Below are positions 39,176 to 48,705 of a stretch of DNA of 64,000 nt, piece by piece. The stretch covers positions 186,756 to 250,755 of the forward strand of contig NZ_WWGX01000006.1 in assembly GCF_009862265.1 (NCBI RefSeq), given 5' to 3'. The stretch comes from Streptomyces sp. SID8352. Its GTDB lineage: Bacteria; Actinomycetota; Actinomycetes; Streptomycetales; Streptomycetaceae. Position 1 is the first letter of the stretch. Each line of letters begins with the position of its first letter. A model generated the notes under the pieces. It saw only the letters and a list, made by a program, of their open reading frames with translations. It ran no database searches and was not told where the DNA came from. Both the position numbers and the translations under genes were made by a program.

Positions 39176-41560
39176 ATGCCCGCCGACCCGCAGCAGGCGC
39201 TCCCCGGCCTCTCCGACGAGGAGGTGGCCGCCCTGGACGCCCACTGGCGCGCCGCGAACTACCTCTCCGTGGGCCAGATCTACCTGATGGCCAATCCGCT
39301 GCTCACCGAGCCGCTGAGGCCCGCGCACATCAAGCCGCGCCTGCTCGGGCACTGGGGCACCTCACCGGGCCTCAACCTCGTCCACACCCATCTCAACCGG
39401 GTGATCAAGGCCCGCGACCTGGAGGCCCTGTGCGTCTGGGGGCCCGGCCACGGCGGCCCCGCCGTCCTCGCCAACTCCTGGCTGGAGGGCTCGTACACCG
39501 AGACCTATCCGGACGTCACCCGGGACGCCGCCGGGATGGCCCGCCTCTTCCGGCAGTTCTCCTTCCCCGGCGGCGTCCCGAGCCACGTCGCCCCCGAGAC
39601 CCCCGGCTCCATCCACGAGGGGGGCGAACTCGGCTACGCCCTCTCCCACGCCTACGGCGCCGCCCTGGACCGCCCGGACCTCGTGGTCGCCTGCGTCATC
39701 GGCGACGGAGAGGCGGAGACCGGCCCGCTCGCCGCCTCCTGGCACTCCAACAAGTTCCTCGACCCCGTCCACGACGGCGCCGTCCTGCCCGTGCTGCACC
39801 TCAACGGCTACAAGATCGCCAACCCCACGGTCCTCGCCCGCCTCCCCGAGGCGGAACTCGACGCGCTGCTGCGCGGCTACGGGCACGACCCGCTCCACGT
39901 CACCGGCGACGACCCGGCCGCCGTGCACCGCGCCATGGCCGCGGCCCTGGACACCGCCCTGGACCGGATCGCCGCCCTCCAGCGCGCCGCCCGCGAGGAC
40001 GGCGCCACCGACCGCCCCCGCTGGCCCGTCATCGTCCTGCGCACCCCCAAGGGCTGGACCGGGCCCGCCGAGGTCGACGGACTGCCGGTCGAGGGCACCT
40101 GGCGCGCCCACCAGGTCCCCCTGGCCGCCGTCCGCTCCGACCCGGACCACCTGCGGCAACTGGAGGGCTGGCTGCGCTCCTACCGCCCCGCAGAACTCTT
40201 CGACGAACACGGCGCCCCCCGCCCCGCCGTCCTCGCCACCGTCCCCGAGGGCCCCCGCCGCCTCGGCTCCACCCCCTACGCCAACGGCGGACTGCTGCTG
40301 CGCGAACTGCCGCTGCCGCCCCTGGACACCCACGCCGTCCCCGTCGGCAAGCCCGGCGCGAGCAGCCACGAACCCACCCGCGTCCTCGGCGGCCTCCTCG
40401 CCGACGTCATGGCCGCCACCGCCGACCGGCGCGACTTCCGCCTCGTCGGCCCCGACGAGACCGCGTCCAACCGCCTCCAGGACGTCTACACCGCGAGCGG
40501 CAAGGCGTGGCAGGAGGAGACCCTGCCCGTCGACGAGCACCTCGACCGGCACGGCCGGGTCATGGAGATCCTCTCCGAACACACCTGCCAGGGCTGGCTG
40601 GAGGGATATCTGCTCACCGGCCGGCACGGACTGTTCTCCTGCTACGAGGCGTTCGTCCACATCGTCGACTCCATGGTCAACCAGCACATCAAATGGCTGC
40701 GCGTCACCCGCGGGCTCCCCTGGCGCGCCCCCATCGCCTCCCTCAACTACCTGCTCACCTCGCACGTGTGGCGCCAGGACCACAACGGGTTCTCCCACCA
40801 GGACCCCGGCTTCGTCGACCACATCCTCAACAAGAGCCCCGAGGCCGTCCGGGTCTACCTGCCGCCGGACGCCAACACCCTGCTCTCCGTCGCGGACCAC
40901 GCCCTGCGCAGCCGTGACTACGTCAACGTCATCGTCGCCGGGAAGCAGCCCTGCTTCGACTGGCTGTCCATGGACGAGGCCCGGGTGCACTGCGCGCGCG
41001 GCGCCGGGATCTGGGACTGGGCGGGCACCGAGGACGGCTCAAGGGAACCCGACGTCGTCCTCGCCTGCGCCGGGGACGTCCCCACCCTGGAGGTGCTGGC
41101 CGCCGCCCAGCTCATCCGCCGCCACCTGCCCGGCCTCGCCCTGCGCGTGGTCAACGTCGTAGACATCGCCCGGCTGCTCCCCGCCGGGGAACACCCGCAC
41201 GGCATGAGCGACTTCGAGTACGACGGCCTCTTCACCCGCGACCGGCCCGTCGTCTTCGCCTACCACGGCTATCCCTGGCTCATCCACCGCCTCGCCTACC
41301 GCCGTACCGGACACGCCCACCTCCATGTGCGCGGGTACAAGGAGGTCGGCACCACCACCACGCCCTTCGACATGGTCGTCGGCAACGACATGGACCGCTA
41401 CCGGCTGGTGATGGACGTCATCGACCGGGTGCCCGGCCTCGCCGTGCGCGCGGCGGCCGTGCGGCAGCGGATGGAGGACACCCGGCTGCGCCACCACGAC
41501 TGGATCCGCGAACACGGCGTCGACCTGCCCGAGGTGGCCGACTGGACCTGGGGCGGCTGA
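39176..41560 (+). CDS. xfp: Phosphoketolase (Xfp/Xpk)
   Basis: The 794-residue thiamine-diphosphate enzyme cleaves xylulose-5-phosphate and/or fructose-6-phosphate to acetyl phosphate. Family hallmarks are [106 protein letters not shown] (ThDP motif) and [13 protein letters not shown]. Length matches bacterial phosphoketolases. ATG 39176 is preceded by AAAGGA. A GH65 gene follows after 40 bases, so sugar phosphorolysis and phosphoketolase flux are probably co-expressed. Confidence 0.95.
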   Translation: MPADPQQALPGLSDEEVAALDAHWRAANYLSVGQIYLMANPLLTEPLRPAHIKPRLLGHWGTSPGLNLVHTHLNRVIKARDLEALCVWGPGHGGPAVLANSWLEGSYTETYPDVTRDAAGMARLFRQFSFPGGVPSHVAPETPGSIHEGGELGYALSHAYGAALDRPDLVVACVIGDGEAETGPLAASWHSNKFLDPVHDGAVLPVLHLNGYKIANPTVLARLPEAELDALLRGYGHDPLHVTGDDPAAVHRAMAAALDTALDRIAALQRAAREDGATDRPRWPVIVLRTPKGWTGPAEVDGLPVEGTWRAHQVPLAAVRSDPDHLRQLEGWLRSYRPAELFDEHGAPRPAVLATVPEGPRRLGSTPYANGGLLLRELPLPPLDTHAVPVGKPGASSHEPTRVLGGLLADVMAATADRRDFRLVGPDETASNRLQDVYTASGKAWQEETLPVDEHLDRHGRVMEILSEHTCQGWLEGYLLTGRHGLFSCYEAFVHIVDSMVNQHIKWLRVTRGLPWRAPIASLNYLLTSHVWRQDHNGFSHQDPGFVDHILNKSPEAVRVYLPPDANTLLSVADHALRSRDYVNVIVAGKQPCFDWLSMDEARVHCARGAGIWDWAGTEDGSREPDVVLACAGDVPTLEVLAAAQLIRRHLPGLALRVVNVVDIARLLPAGEHPHGMSDFEYDGLFTRDRPVVFAYHGYPWLIHRLAYRRTGHAHLHVRGYKEVGTTTTPFDMVVGNDMDRYRLVMDVIDRVPGLAVRAAAVRQRMEDTRLRHHDWIREHGVDLPEVADWTWGG

Positions 41561-41600
41561 CCGACACCGCCCGCCACACCGTCGAAACACCGGGAGCACC

Positions 41601-43976
41601 GTGACCGCCACCGCCTCCACCTGGGACTACGAGCACTACGACCCCGAGCGGGAGCGGCTCAGGGAGTCCCTGTGCACACTCGGCAACGGCTACTTCGCCA
41701 CCCGCGGCGCGCTCGCCGAGTGCGCCGCGGACGACGTCCACTACCCGGGCACCTATGCGGCCGGCTGCTACAACCGGCTCACCTCCACCGTCGCGGGACG
41801 CCGGGTGGAGAACGAGGACCTGGTCAACCTCCCCAACTGGCTGCCGCTGCGCTGCCGTCCCGTCGGCGGCGACTGGCTCACCCCGGACACCGCCGAGGTG
41901 CTCGACCACCGCCAGACCGTCCACCTCGAATCGGGCGTCCTGGAGCGCCGCACCCGCTACCGGCTCGACGGCGGACGGGAACTGACCCTGCGCCAGTTGC
42001 GGATCGTCCACATGGGCGATCCCCATCTCGCCGCGCTGCGCACCGAGTTCACCGTCGAGGGCGGCCACCTCGACCTGGAGGTGGAGGCCGCCCTCGACGG
42101 CCGGGTCACCAACGCGGGCGTGCCCCGCTACCGGGACCTCGCGGGCCGCCACCTCACCCATGTGCGGACCGGCACCGCCGGCCCCGCAACGGTGTGGCTG
42201 CGCTGCCGCACCCGCACCTCCGACATCCGCGTCGGCATGGCCGCCCGCACCACCGCCGCAACGCCCCTCGCGGTGGGCCGGGGGCACCTGCGGATCACCC
42301 AGCGCGCCACCCTGGGCCTCGCCCCCGGGCGCCCCGCCACCGTCGACAAGACCGTCGCCCTGCACACCTCGCGGGACCACGCCATCAGCGACCCCCTCCA
42401 GGCCGCCGTGGATCGAGTCGACGACGCCCCCGGCTTCGACGGGCTGCTCGCCGGTCATCGCACCGCCTGGGGGCTGCTGTGGCGCCGCGCCGGGCTGCGG
42501 GTCCCCGGCGAGGCGGGCGCCATCCTGCGCCTGCACCTCTTCCACGTGCTCCAGACGCTCTCCCCGCACACCGCCGACCTGGACGTCGGTGTGCCCGCCC
42601 GGGGACTGCACGGAGAGGCTTACCGGGGACACGTCTTCTGGGACGAACTGTTCGTCCTGCCCTATCTCAACCTGCACTTTCCGGAGGTCTCCCGGGCCCT
42701 GCTGCACTACCGGCACCGCCGTCTGGACCGCGCCCGGGCCGCCGCCCGCGCGCTCGGCCGCCGCGGCGCCCTGTACCCGTGGCAGAGCGGCAGCGACGGA
42801 CGCGAGGAGACCCAGCGGCTCCACCTCAACCCGCACTCCGGCCGCTGGCTGCCCGACCACTCGCACCTCCAGCGCCATGTGGGCTCGGCCATCGCCTACA
42901 ACGTCTGGCAGTACTGCGAGGCCAGCGGCGACGCCGAGTTCCTGCACACCAAGGGCGCCGAGATGATGCTGCAGATCGCGCGCTTCTGGGCCGACTCCGC
43001 CGTCTGGGACGACCGGCTGGCCCGCCACCGGCTGCTCGGCGTCGTCGGCCCCGACGAGTACCACGACGCCTATCCCGGCGCCGACCGGCCGGGCCTCGAC
43101 GACAACGCCTACACCAACGTCACCGCCGCCTGGGTCCTCGCCCGCACCCTGGAGGTGCTGCGCGCCCTGCCCGAGCCCCGCCGCCGCGAACTCGTCGAGC
43201 GCACCGGCCTGGACGCCGCCGAATCGGAGCGGTGGGAGCACATCTCCCGGACCCTCCGGGTGCCCTTCCACGAGGGCGTCATCAGCCAGTTCGAGGGCTA
43301 CGGCGACCTCGCAGAACTCGACTGGGACGGCTACCGGGCCCGCTACGGGGACATCCGCCGCCTGGACCGCGTCCTGGAGGCGGAGGGCGACAGCCCCAAC
43401 AACTACCGTGCCTCCAAGCAGGCCGACGTCCTCATGCTCGGCTACCTCTTCCCACCTGGCGAACTGCGCTCCCTCTTCGCCCGGCTGGGCTACCACCTGG
43501 ACGAGGACACCTGGCAGCGCACCGTCGACCACTACCTGGAGCGCACCAGCCACGGTTCCACCCTCAGCGGACTCGTCCACGGCCGGATCCTCGCCAGGGC
43601 CCGCCGCGCCGAGGCGTGGGCCTTCTGCCAGGAGGCGCTCAAGGGCGATGTCGCCGACCTCCAGGGCGGCACCACCGGCGAGGGCATCCACCTCGGCGCC
43701 ATGGCCGGCACCCTCGACCTCGTCCAGCGGGGGCTCACCGGACTGGAGACCCGGGACGGCTCCCTGCACCTGGACCCGGTGCCGCTGCCGGAACTGTCGT
43801 CGTACGGCTTCTCCGTCCGCTTCCAGGGCCACTGGGGAGTGGAGCTGCGGCTGCGGCACGGCCGGCTGGACATCGCCGTGCCCGACTCCGACCTCCCGGC
43901 CCTGGACATCCGGCTGCCGGACCGGTCCGTACGGCTCCGGCCCGGCGACACCTGCCGGCTGGTGCTTCCGAGCTGA
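41601..43976 (+). CDS. Glycoside hydrolase family 65 disaccharide phosphorylase
   Basis: The 791-residue protein matches GH65 (maltose, trehalose or kojibiose phosphorylases). The N-terminal beta-sandwich begins ESLCTLGNGYFATRGALAE. The catalytic (alpha/alpha)6 domain has GHVFWDELFVLPYLNLHFPEV, YPWQSGSDGREE and GVVGPDEYHD, carrying the general-acid Glu. Phosphate-site segments ERTSHGSTLSGLVHG and GGTTGEGIHLGAMAGT support phosphorylase rather than hydrolase activity. The glucoside substrate is not predictable. It is second in an operon with phosphoketolase; no beta-phosphoglucomutase is visible nearby. Confidence 0.93.
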   Translation: MTATASTWDYEHYDPERERLRESLCTLGNGYFATRGALAECAADDVHYPGTYAAGCYNRLTSTVAGRRVENEDLVNLPNWLPLRCRPVGGDWLTPDTAEVLDHRQTVHLESGVLERRTRYRLDGGRELTLRQLRIVHMGDPHLAALRTEFTVEGGHLDLEVEAALDGRVTNAGVPRYRDLAGRHLTHVRTGTAGPATVWLRCRTRTSDIRVGMAARTTAATPLAVGRGHLRITQRATLGLAPGRPATVDKTVALHTSRDHAISDPLQAAVDRVDDAPGFDGLLAGHRTAWGLLWRRAGLRVPGEAGAILRLHLFHVLQTLSPHTADLDVGVPARGLHGEAYRGHVFWDELFVLPYLNLHFPEVSRALLHYRHRRLDRARAAARALGRRGALYPWQSGSDGREETQRLHLNPHSGRWLPDHSHLQRHVGSAIAYNVWQYCEASGDAEFLHTKGAEMMLQIARFWADSAVWDDRLARHRLLGVVGPDEYHDAYPGADRPGLDDNAYTNVTAAWVLARTLEVLRALPEPRRRELVERTGLDAAESERWEHISRTLRVPFHEGVISQFEGYGDLAELDWDGYRARYGDIRRLDRVLEAEGDSPNNYRASKQADVLMLGYLFPPGELRSLFARLGYHLDEDTWQRTVDHYLERTSHGSTLSGLVHGRILARARRAEAWAFCQEALKGDVADLQGGTTGEGIHLGAMAGTLDLVQRGLTGLETRDGSLHLDPVPLPELSSYGFSVRFQGHWGVELRLRHGRLDIAVPDSDLPALDIRLPDRSVRLRPGDTCRLVLPS

Positions 43977-44022
43977 GCGGGTCAGCTCCGGAGGTGCTTC
44001 ACGAGCTGAGCGGGTCAGCTCC
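43961..44022. repeat. Duplicated stem-loop between convergent genes
   Basis: A roughly 30-base unit containing GAGCTGAGCGGGTCAGCTC occurs at 43961-43989 and 43993-44022. The core (43970-43988 and 44003-44021) folds as a 7-bp stem with a 5-base loop. The first copy contains the stop codon of the GH65 gene and the second contains the stop codon of the convergent secreted-protein gene. It is probably a duplicated bidirectional terminator. Confidence 0.75.
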
Positions 44023-44470
44023 AGAGGGGAAGGGTCACCACGCGGGGCGCCCCGTCCGGCGCGCCATCGGTGTAGACGAGGGTGATCCGGGTGTAGTGCT
44101 CCTGCCCCGGGTCCTTCTCCCAGGGCCGGGGCTGGTCCAGGCGGACCCGCACCGGATACGAGTGGAAGGTGCCGGCCGCGCAGTAGGGCACGCAGTCGTT
44201 GACGACGTTGACGCCCCGGCCCGCGGCGGCCCGCGCGTCCCAGCGCACCCAGCTCATCGAGGCCAGCCTGCTGTTGCCGTCCCCGCAGGCGAGGATGAAC
44301 GAGGCCGGTCCCACCTCGGGCCGCGAGGCGCAGTCGACCAGGACGGGGTCGCCGCCCCGCCGTGTCGTGGTCCGGTCCGGCGACGGCGCGGCGGAGGCCG
44401 TGCCGAGGGGTACTGCGAGCGTGGCGGCGGCACAGAGTGTGACCACTGCCCTCATCGGGTTTCTGCCCAT
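44015..44470 (-). CDS. Secreted protein of unknown function
   Basis: The 151-residue protein has a clear signal peptide (MRAVVTLCAAATLAVPLGTASA, cleavage near residue 27). The mature part contains four cysteines (VDCASRP, LACGDG, NDCVPYCAAG), likely forming two disulfides. It resembles small secreted streptomycete proteins with phrases such as PASFILACGDGNSRL and SWVRWDARAA, which have no established function. It is convergent with the GH65 gene. Confidence 0.75.
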   Translation of the reverse strand: MGRNPMRAVVTLCAAATLAVPLGTASAAPSPDRTTTRRGGDPVLVDCASRPEVGPASFILACGDGNSRLASMSWVRWDARAAAGRGVNVVNDCVPYCAAGTFHSYPVRVRLDQPRPWEKDPGQEHYTRITLVYTDGAPDGAPRVVTLPLWS

Positions 44471-44645
44471 GTCTGCTCCCGGCCGTCTCGGGGTCGCGTG
44501 TCTCCGCGCTGTACCGACCGTACGGCCGCCCCCGCGAGCCCACCACTCGGACGGGCTACCCCCACCCCGGAGGGGTAACGGCGGCCCCCGCCGGGACGGG
44601 CCGCGGGGTCCCGGCGCGCACGGACCGGCCCGGGGCCCGCGCCGT

Positions 44646-45509
44646 TCACCGCCCCGAGCTCAGGTCGACGCCCCGCCGGGCCAGGGTGACCACTCCCACC
44701 ACGATCAGCACCACACCCACGAGTTGGGGCAGCACCCACCAGCCCATGCGCAGGTCCTCGCGGTACAGGACCACGCCGAGCAGCAGGCTCACCGTCGCGT
44801 CCCCCAGGGTGAGGGCGGGCTGCGAGGCGACCAGCGGCCCGCCCTGCATGGCGTGCTCCAGCAGCAGCACCGCGCACAGCCCGGCCACCGCGAACCCGTA
44901 GGTCTGCCACGCGGTCAGGAACCCCACCACTCCGCCGGCGGACAGCTGCCGCATGGAGTCCTTCATCAGCCCGGCGGTCAGCCCGAACCACACCGCCGTG
45001 GAGGCGCCGAGGCAGCCGGCGCGCGCCTTGCCGACGGGCCGCCGCAGCCCCGCCGCGGCCAGCAGCACCGCCGCCCCGGCGCACGCCCCCAGCGCCGGCA
45101 CCCACCGGTCCAGCGGCACCCGCTCCGTGCCGCCGGAGGGCGCCGCCGACGCGAGGGCGACGCCCAGGCCGACGACCACGGAGCCGACGGCGAGCCAGAG
45201 CACCCGCGGGAGCCGTCTGCCGGTCATCAGCGAGGCCAGCAGGAGGGCCAGCGGAAGCTCCAGCACGAACAGCGGCTGCACGAGCGACAGCGGCCCCGTC
45301 GCCAGGGCCGCCGCCTGCCCCACCCCGGCGACGACGACGGCCAGCATCCCGCCGAGCCACACCGGCCGCCGCAGCAGATCGAGGAGGAGGCCGGGCCTGA
45401 AGCCCCGGGTGCGGGGCACCGTCAGCGCGGCCCGCCGCTGCAGCACGGTGGCCAGCGCGTTGCTGAAGGCGGCGAGGAGTGCGAAGAGCACCGGCAGGAC
45501 AACACCCAT
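44646..45509 (-). CDS. DMT superfamily (EamA-like) transporter
   Basis: The 287-residue protein has about nine or ten hydrophobic helices, beginning VVLPVLFALLAAFSNALATVLQRRAAL and including LSLVQPLFVLELPLALLLASLM and the duplicated-half counterpart LVASQPALTLGDATVSLLLGVVLYRE. This fits the actinobacterial DMT family. The transported molecule is unknown. It appears monocistronic. Confidence 0.8.
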   Translation of the reverse strand: MGVVLPVLFALLAAFSNALATVLQRRAALTVPRTRGFRPGLLLDLLRRPVWLGGMLAVVVAGVGQAAALATGPLSLVQPLFVLELPLALLLASLMTGRRLPRVLWLAVGSVVVGLGVALASAAPSGGTERVPLDRWVPALGACAGAAVLLAAAGLRRPVGKARAGCLGASTAVWFGLTAGLMKDSMRQLSAGGVVGFLTAWQTYGFAVAGLCAVLLLEHAMQGGPLVASQPALTLGDATVSLLLGVVLYREDLRMGWWVLPQLVGVVLIVVGVVTLARRGVDLSSGR

Positions 45510-45579
45510 CCTCCGATCCTCGCCCGGCCCCGGCCCGGCCGCGTCGGGTGTCCGGCGGCCGGGTGACGCGGGGCGTCCG

Positions 45580-46452
45580 TCAGGCGTCGGCCACCGCGGT
45601 GTCCGGCGCCGCGGAGGGGGCGTCGGTGGCGGTGTAGTAGACGGAGGTGCCCTGCTTGGTGCGCTGCGCCTGGTTGCGGGCGACGAGCCCCTCCAGGGTG
45701 CTGCGGACGACGGTGGTCTTCACGGTGCGCCCGAGGCCGGCGGTGCCGAGCGCCTGGGTGACCTCGGCGGCGGAGCGGGGTTCACCCTGCCCGGCCAGGT
45801 GCGCCCGGACCAGTTCGACCAGTGTGGGCTTGGCGGACGCCTCGGCCGCGGGGGCGGGGGCGGCCTCGGTGGCGGCGGGCTTCTTCGCCGGTGCCTTACG
45901 GGTGGCCGGCTTCTTCGCGGCGGGCTTCGCCGCCGAGGGCTTCTTGGCCGACGGCTTGCCGCCCGGCCCGGTCGGCGACTTGGCGGAGGACCTGCCCGCC
46001 ACGCGCTTGCGCCCGCCCGTGGCCCTGGCGGACGCGGACTTCGCCGCCGGGGCGGACTCCTCGGTGCCGGTCCCCTCCGCGCCGGACTCCTTCGCGCCGG
46101 ACTCCTCCGGAGCGGTCCCGGCGGCCTCGTCGTGGGCGGGCTCGGCGGAGTCACTGACGCGGGGCGCGGGCACGGCCGCCGCCGGAACCCGACCGGTGGA
46201 CTCGTCCCCGGCCGCCGGTGCCCCGGTCGCGGGGGCGCCGCGCTCCGGCGCGGCGGGTGCCGTGAGGCCCAGGGCCTGCTGCATGTTCACCAGGAGCGCG
46301 TGGTCGTGCTGGAGCGCGGCGAGCCGCTGCTGGAGCGCGGTGATCTCGGCGCCGATCCGCTCCTGCTCCCGGACGTTGTGCTCCAGGTCGCCGGAGACCT
46401 GGGCGGTGTACTGCGATGCCAGTTCGGTGGCTCGGGCGGTGGTCTCGGACAT
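45580..46452 (-). CDS. Histone-H1-like DNA-binding regulatory protein (coiled coil, KA-rich linker, winged helix)
   Basis: The 290-residue protein has three parts. Residues 8-60 form a coiled coil (LASQYTAQVSGDLEHNVREQERIGAEITALQQRLAALQHDHALL). Residues 65-150 are an acidic/Ala-rich spacer. Residues about 140-200 are a Lys/Ala/Pro-rich tail with repeated AKKP units, like the C-terminal tails of histone H1 and actinobacterial HupS/HupB. Residues 205-278 are a winged-helix domain (TLVELVRAHLAGQGEPRSAAEVTQALG, VVRSTLEGLVARNQAQRTKQGTSVYYTA). It is probably nucleoid-associated or a regulator. GGAGAG precedes the ATG. Confidence 0.75.
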   Translation of the reverse strand: MSETTARATELASQYTAQVSGDLEHNVREQERIGAEITALQQRLAALQHDHALLVNMQQALGLTAPAAPERGAPATGAPAAGDESTGRVPAAAVPAPRVSDSAEPAHDEAAGTAPEESGAKESGAEGTGTEESAPAAKSASARATGGRKRVAGRSSAKSPTGPGGKPSAKKPSAAKPAAKKPATRKAPAKKPAATEAAPAPAAEASAKPTLVELVRAHLAGQGEPRSAAEVTQALGTAGLGRTVKTTVVRSTLEGLVARNQAQRTKQGTSVYYTATDAPSAAPDTAVADA

Positions 46453-46561
46453 GGGTCGACTCTCCTCGATTCGCGGCCGTGGAGGCGCGGGAGCAGTTGG
46501 GGGGCAGCCGTCGCGAGACGCGATGGGTGCCTGTGGTTCGCCTGCATGGTGTCGGGCCGGT

Positions 46562-46589
46562 ATACCACGTCAGGACACTCCCGTGGTAT
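46562..46589 (-). promoter_or_regulatory. Inverted repeat upstream of the H1-like gene
   Basis: ATACCACG (46562-46569) and CGTGGTAT (46582-46589) are perfect 8-base arms with 12 bases between, about 110 bases upstream of the start codon and in an AT-richer patch. It could be an operator, including for the H1-like protein itself. Confidence 0.45.
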
Positions 46590-47057
46590 GTGACGCCCGA
46601 GTGGCGGACGGTGAACGACGGGCCCCGGAACGGCCGTCGGTCAGGCGTTCGCCTGGGTGACAGGGGCCGCGCGGAGTCACCCCCAGGTGTACGCACACCC
46701 GTCCCGGACTTCCCCGTGGCCGTGTTCCCGTGGCCCGCCACTTCCGGCGGCGCGGCGACAAATCGCCTGCCGAGCACGGCTGTTGGGCACATGTGTCCCG
46801 GGGTGGCCGTCCGCGGTCACCCCGGGACACCCGCTCCGGGGACGCCGGGCGCCCCGGCAGGGACGAGTGGAGAGCGGTACGTCCGCCACGGCACGGGCCG
46901 GTGACGGTGCCGTGCGCCGCACACGACACCGTGTCCGGCGCGAGGTGAGGTGAACTCGACGGTGAAGGCGCACGGTTGACTCCTCCGATGACATGAGGCG
47001 CGCGGCGGTGTCCCGAGGGCCGGGTGACACACCCCCGGAACCGGGTGACACATCCCC
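46590..47057. other. Intergenic region
   Basis: No gene is supported. A near-repeat containing CCGGGTGACACA-type segments occurs twice around 47018-47052. Confidence 0.35.
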
Positions 47058-47285
47058 GGAACACAGGTGCCCGTCCCCCGCCCGCTCACTCGGATCGCTC
47101 CCGGCGGCCCACCTGACCCGGGCGGCGAGCCGCTCCACCTCGCGCGCGCCGCCACGGGCCTCCCGCTCGGCCGGGCGCACCGCCCCGGAGGCCGCTCCGG
47201 CACGTTCCCGTGCCGTCCGCCGGTGCTCCCGTGCCCGGCCGAATTCGTCACATGCCGCGCGCAGTTGCCGTTCGGCGTCCGACAC
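47058..47285 (-). other. Possible remnant coding for a helical protein segment
   Basis: From GTG 47285 about 76 codons keep G/C-rich third positions and encode a charged helical stretch (SDAERQLRAACDEFGRAREHRR and similar). The frame then runs on into repetitive sequence. There is no family match and no good ribosome-binding site. It may be a decayed gene or chance. Confidence 0.25.
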
Positions 47286-47309
47286 CCGTCGCTCGACGGC
47301 GGTGTGTTC

Positions 47310-47466
47310 GGCGCCGGCCCGGCGTCGTCCTGACGTCCACGACCGACTCCACCCCGGCGTCGCGCGGCAGTACCACCAGCGCCGCTCGGTCCGCCGTGCC
47401 GTGGCCGAAGGCGACCAGTCGGGGCGGGGAGCCCCCGTCGGGCTCTCCCTGCTGCCTGCCGCTCAT
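47310..47466 (-). pseudogene. N-terminal fragment of a DUF488 family gene
   Basis: The minus strand encodes LVAFGHGTADRAALVVL followed by DAGVESVVDVRTTPGRRR. This matches the start of DUF488 proteins (the GHG/S-x(n)-LxxxGIxxVVDVR-xxPxSRR pattern). The homology stops after about 50 residues, and the rest of the roughly 150-residue domain is not found downstream. Confidence 0.6.
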
Positions 47467-47728
47467 CCCTCCTGTCTGCGCGATGCGCGTCCGCTCGGCA
47501 CACCGCGGCCCCTGGTCCCTGGCCCCCCGGTCCCGGTGTCCGCGCCGCCGACTGCCCCGGCACATCTCCCCGCGACCGTCCCGCACGCCGCCCCGCAGCC
47601 GCCCCGGTCCGGGACGATCACCTGTTGCCGCCCCGTTCCCGGGCCGTCCCGGACCGCGCGGAACCGACCCGTCACCCGTGGGGAAAAACCAGGGGCACTC
47701 GGGGCGGCTCCGGGGATACCGTCGTCGA

Positions 47729-48487
47729 ATGACTGACGAGGACGGTACGACGGACGAGGACGGTCATTTCGGGGAGCGTGTCGCCGCGCGCTACGACGAG
47801 ACATCGGCGGACATGTTCGCGCCGGGGGCGGTGGACCCGGCCGTCGACCTGCTGGCCGGGCTGGCGGGCCGGGGCCGGGCGCTGGAGCTGGGCATCGGCA
47901 CCGGCCGCATCGCCCTGCCGCTCGCCCGGCGCGGCGTCCCGGTGCACGGCATCGACATGTCCCGCGCCATGACCGCCCGGCTGCATGCCAAGCCCGGCGG
48001 CGACGGGGTCGGGTCGACCATCGGGGACTTCGCCACCACCCGGGTACCGGGCTCCTTCACGCTGGTGTACCTGGTCTTCAACACCATCAACAACCTGACC
48101 ACCCAGGAGGCCCAGGTCGACTGCTTCCGCAACGCCGCCGCGCATCTCGAACCGGGCGGCAGCTTCGTCATCGAGGTGGGCGTGCCCGAGCTGCGGCTGC
48201 TGCCGCCCGGCCAGAACGCGGTGCCGTTCCGGATCGGCCCCGGCGGATGGGCGTTCGACACCTACGACACCGTCACCCAGGCCATGAGCTCCCACTACGT
48301 CACCCTCGTCGACGGCGTCGCCGAGCACCGGGTCTTCCCGTTCCGGTACGTGTGGCCGTCCGAGCTGGACCTGATGGCCCGGCTCGCCGGGCTGCGCCTC
48401 ACCCACCGGTGGGAGGGCTGGTCCCGGGAGCCCTTCACCCACGAGAGCCGGGGCCACGTCTCGGTCTGGACGAAGCCGGCCGCCTGA
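47729..48487 (+). CDS. Class I SAM-dependent methyltransferase
   Basis: The 252-residue protein shows ARYDETSADMFAPGAVDPAVDLL, motif I GRALELGIGTGRIALPLA, motif II PVHGIDMSRAMTARL, and FTLVYLVFNTINNLTTQEAQVDCFRNAAAHLEPGGSFVIEVG. This matches a common actinobacterial class I methyltransferase family of unknown substrate. The ATG has no ribosome-binding site; GATACC about 10 bases upstream could be the -10 of a leaderless transcript. Confidence 0.85.
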   Translation: MTDEDGTTDEDGHFGERVAARYDETSADMFAPGAVDPAVDLLAGLAGRGRALELGIGTGRIALPLARRGVPVHGIDMSRAMTARLHAKPGGDGVGSTIGDFATTRVPGSFTLVYLVFNTINNLTTQEAQVDCFRNAAAHLEPGGSFVIEVGVPELRLLPPGQNAVPFRIGPGGWAFDTYDTVTQAMSSHYVTLVDGVAEHRVFPFRYVWPSELDLMARLAGLRLTHRWEGWSREPFTHESRGHVSVWTKPAA

Positions 48488-48705
48488 CCGGCGGCGACGG
48501 TGCCGACGAGCGGATCCGACGGCGGTGCCGACACACGACCGGGCGGCGACGGCTCGCGGACCCGGTGACGGGGTGAGGGCGAGGGTGCGACGGCTGGTGG
48601 CGGTGGCGCGAACGCGCCGCCCAGGCCCGCCGTCCCGCGTCACCTGCCGCTCCCGCGCCGGCCCGGCCCGCCGCTCCCGCGCCGCCCAGGTGCTGGCGCG
48701 CGCCG

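Noticed and set aside
41418..44546. A 1042-codon open frame on the minus strand
   Set aside because: It is antisense to the GH65 gene and only open because of GC-biased codon positions.
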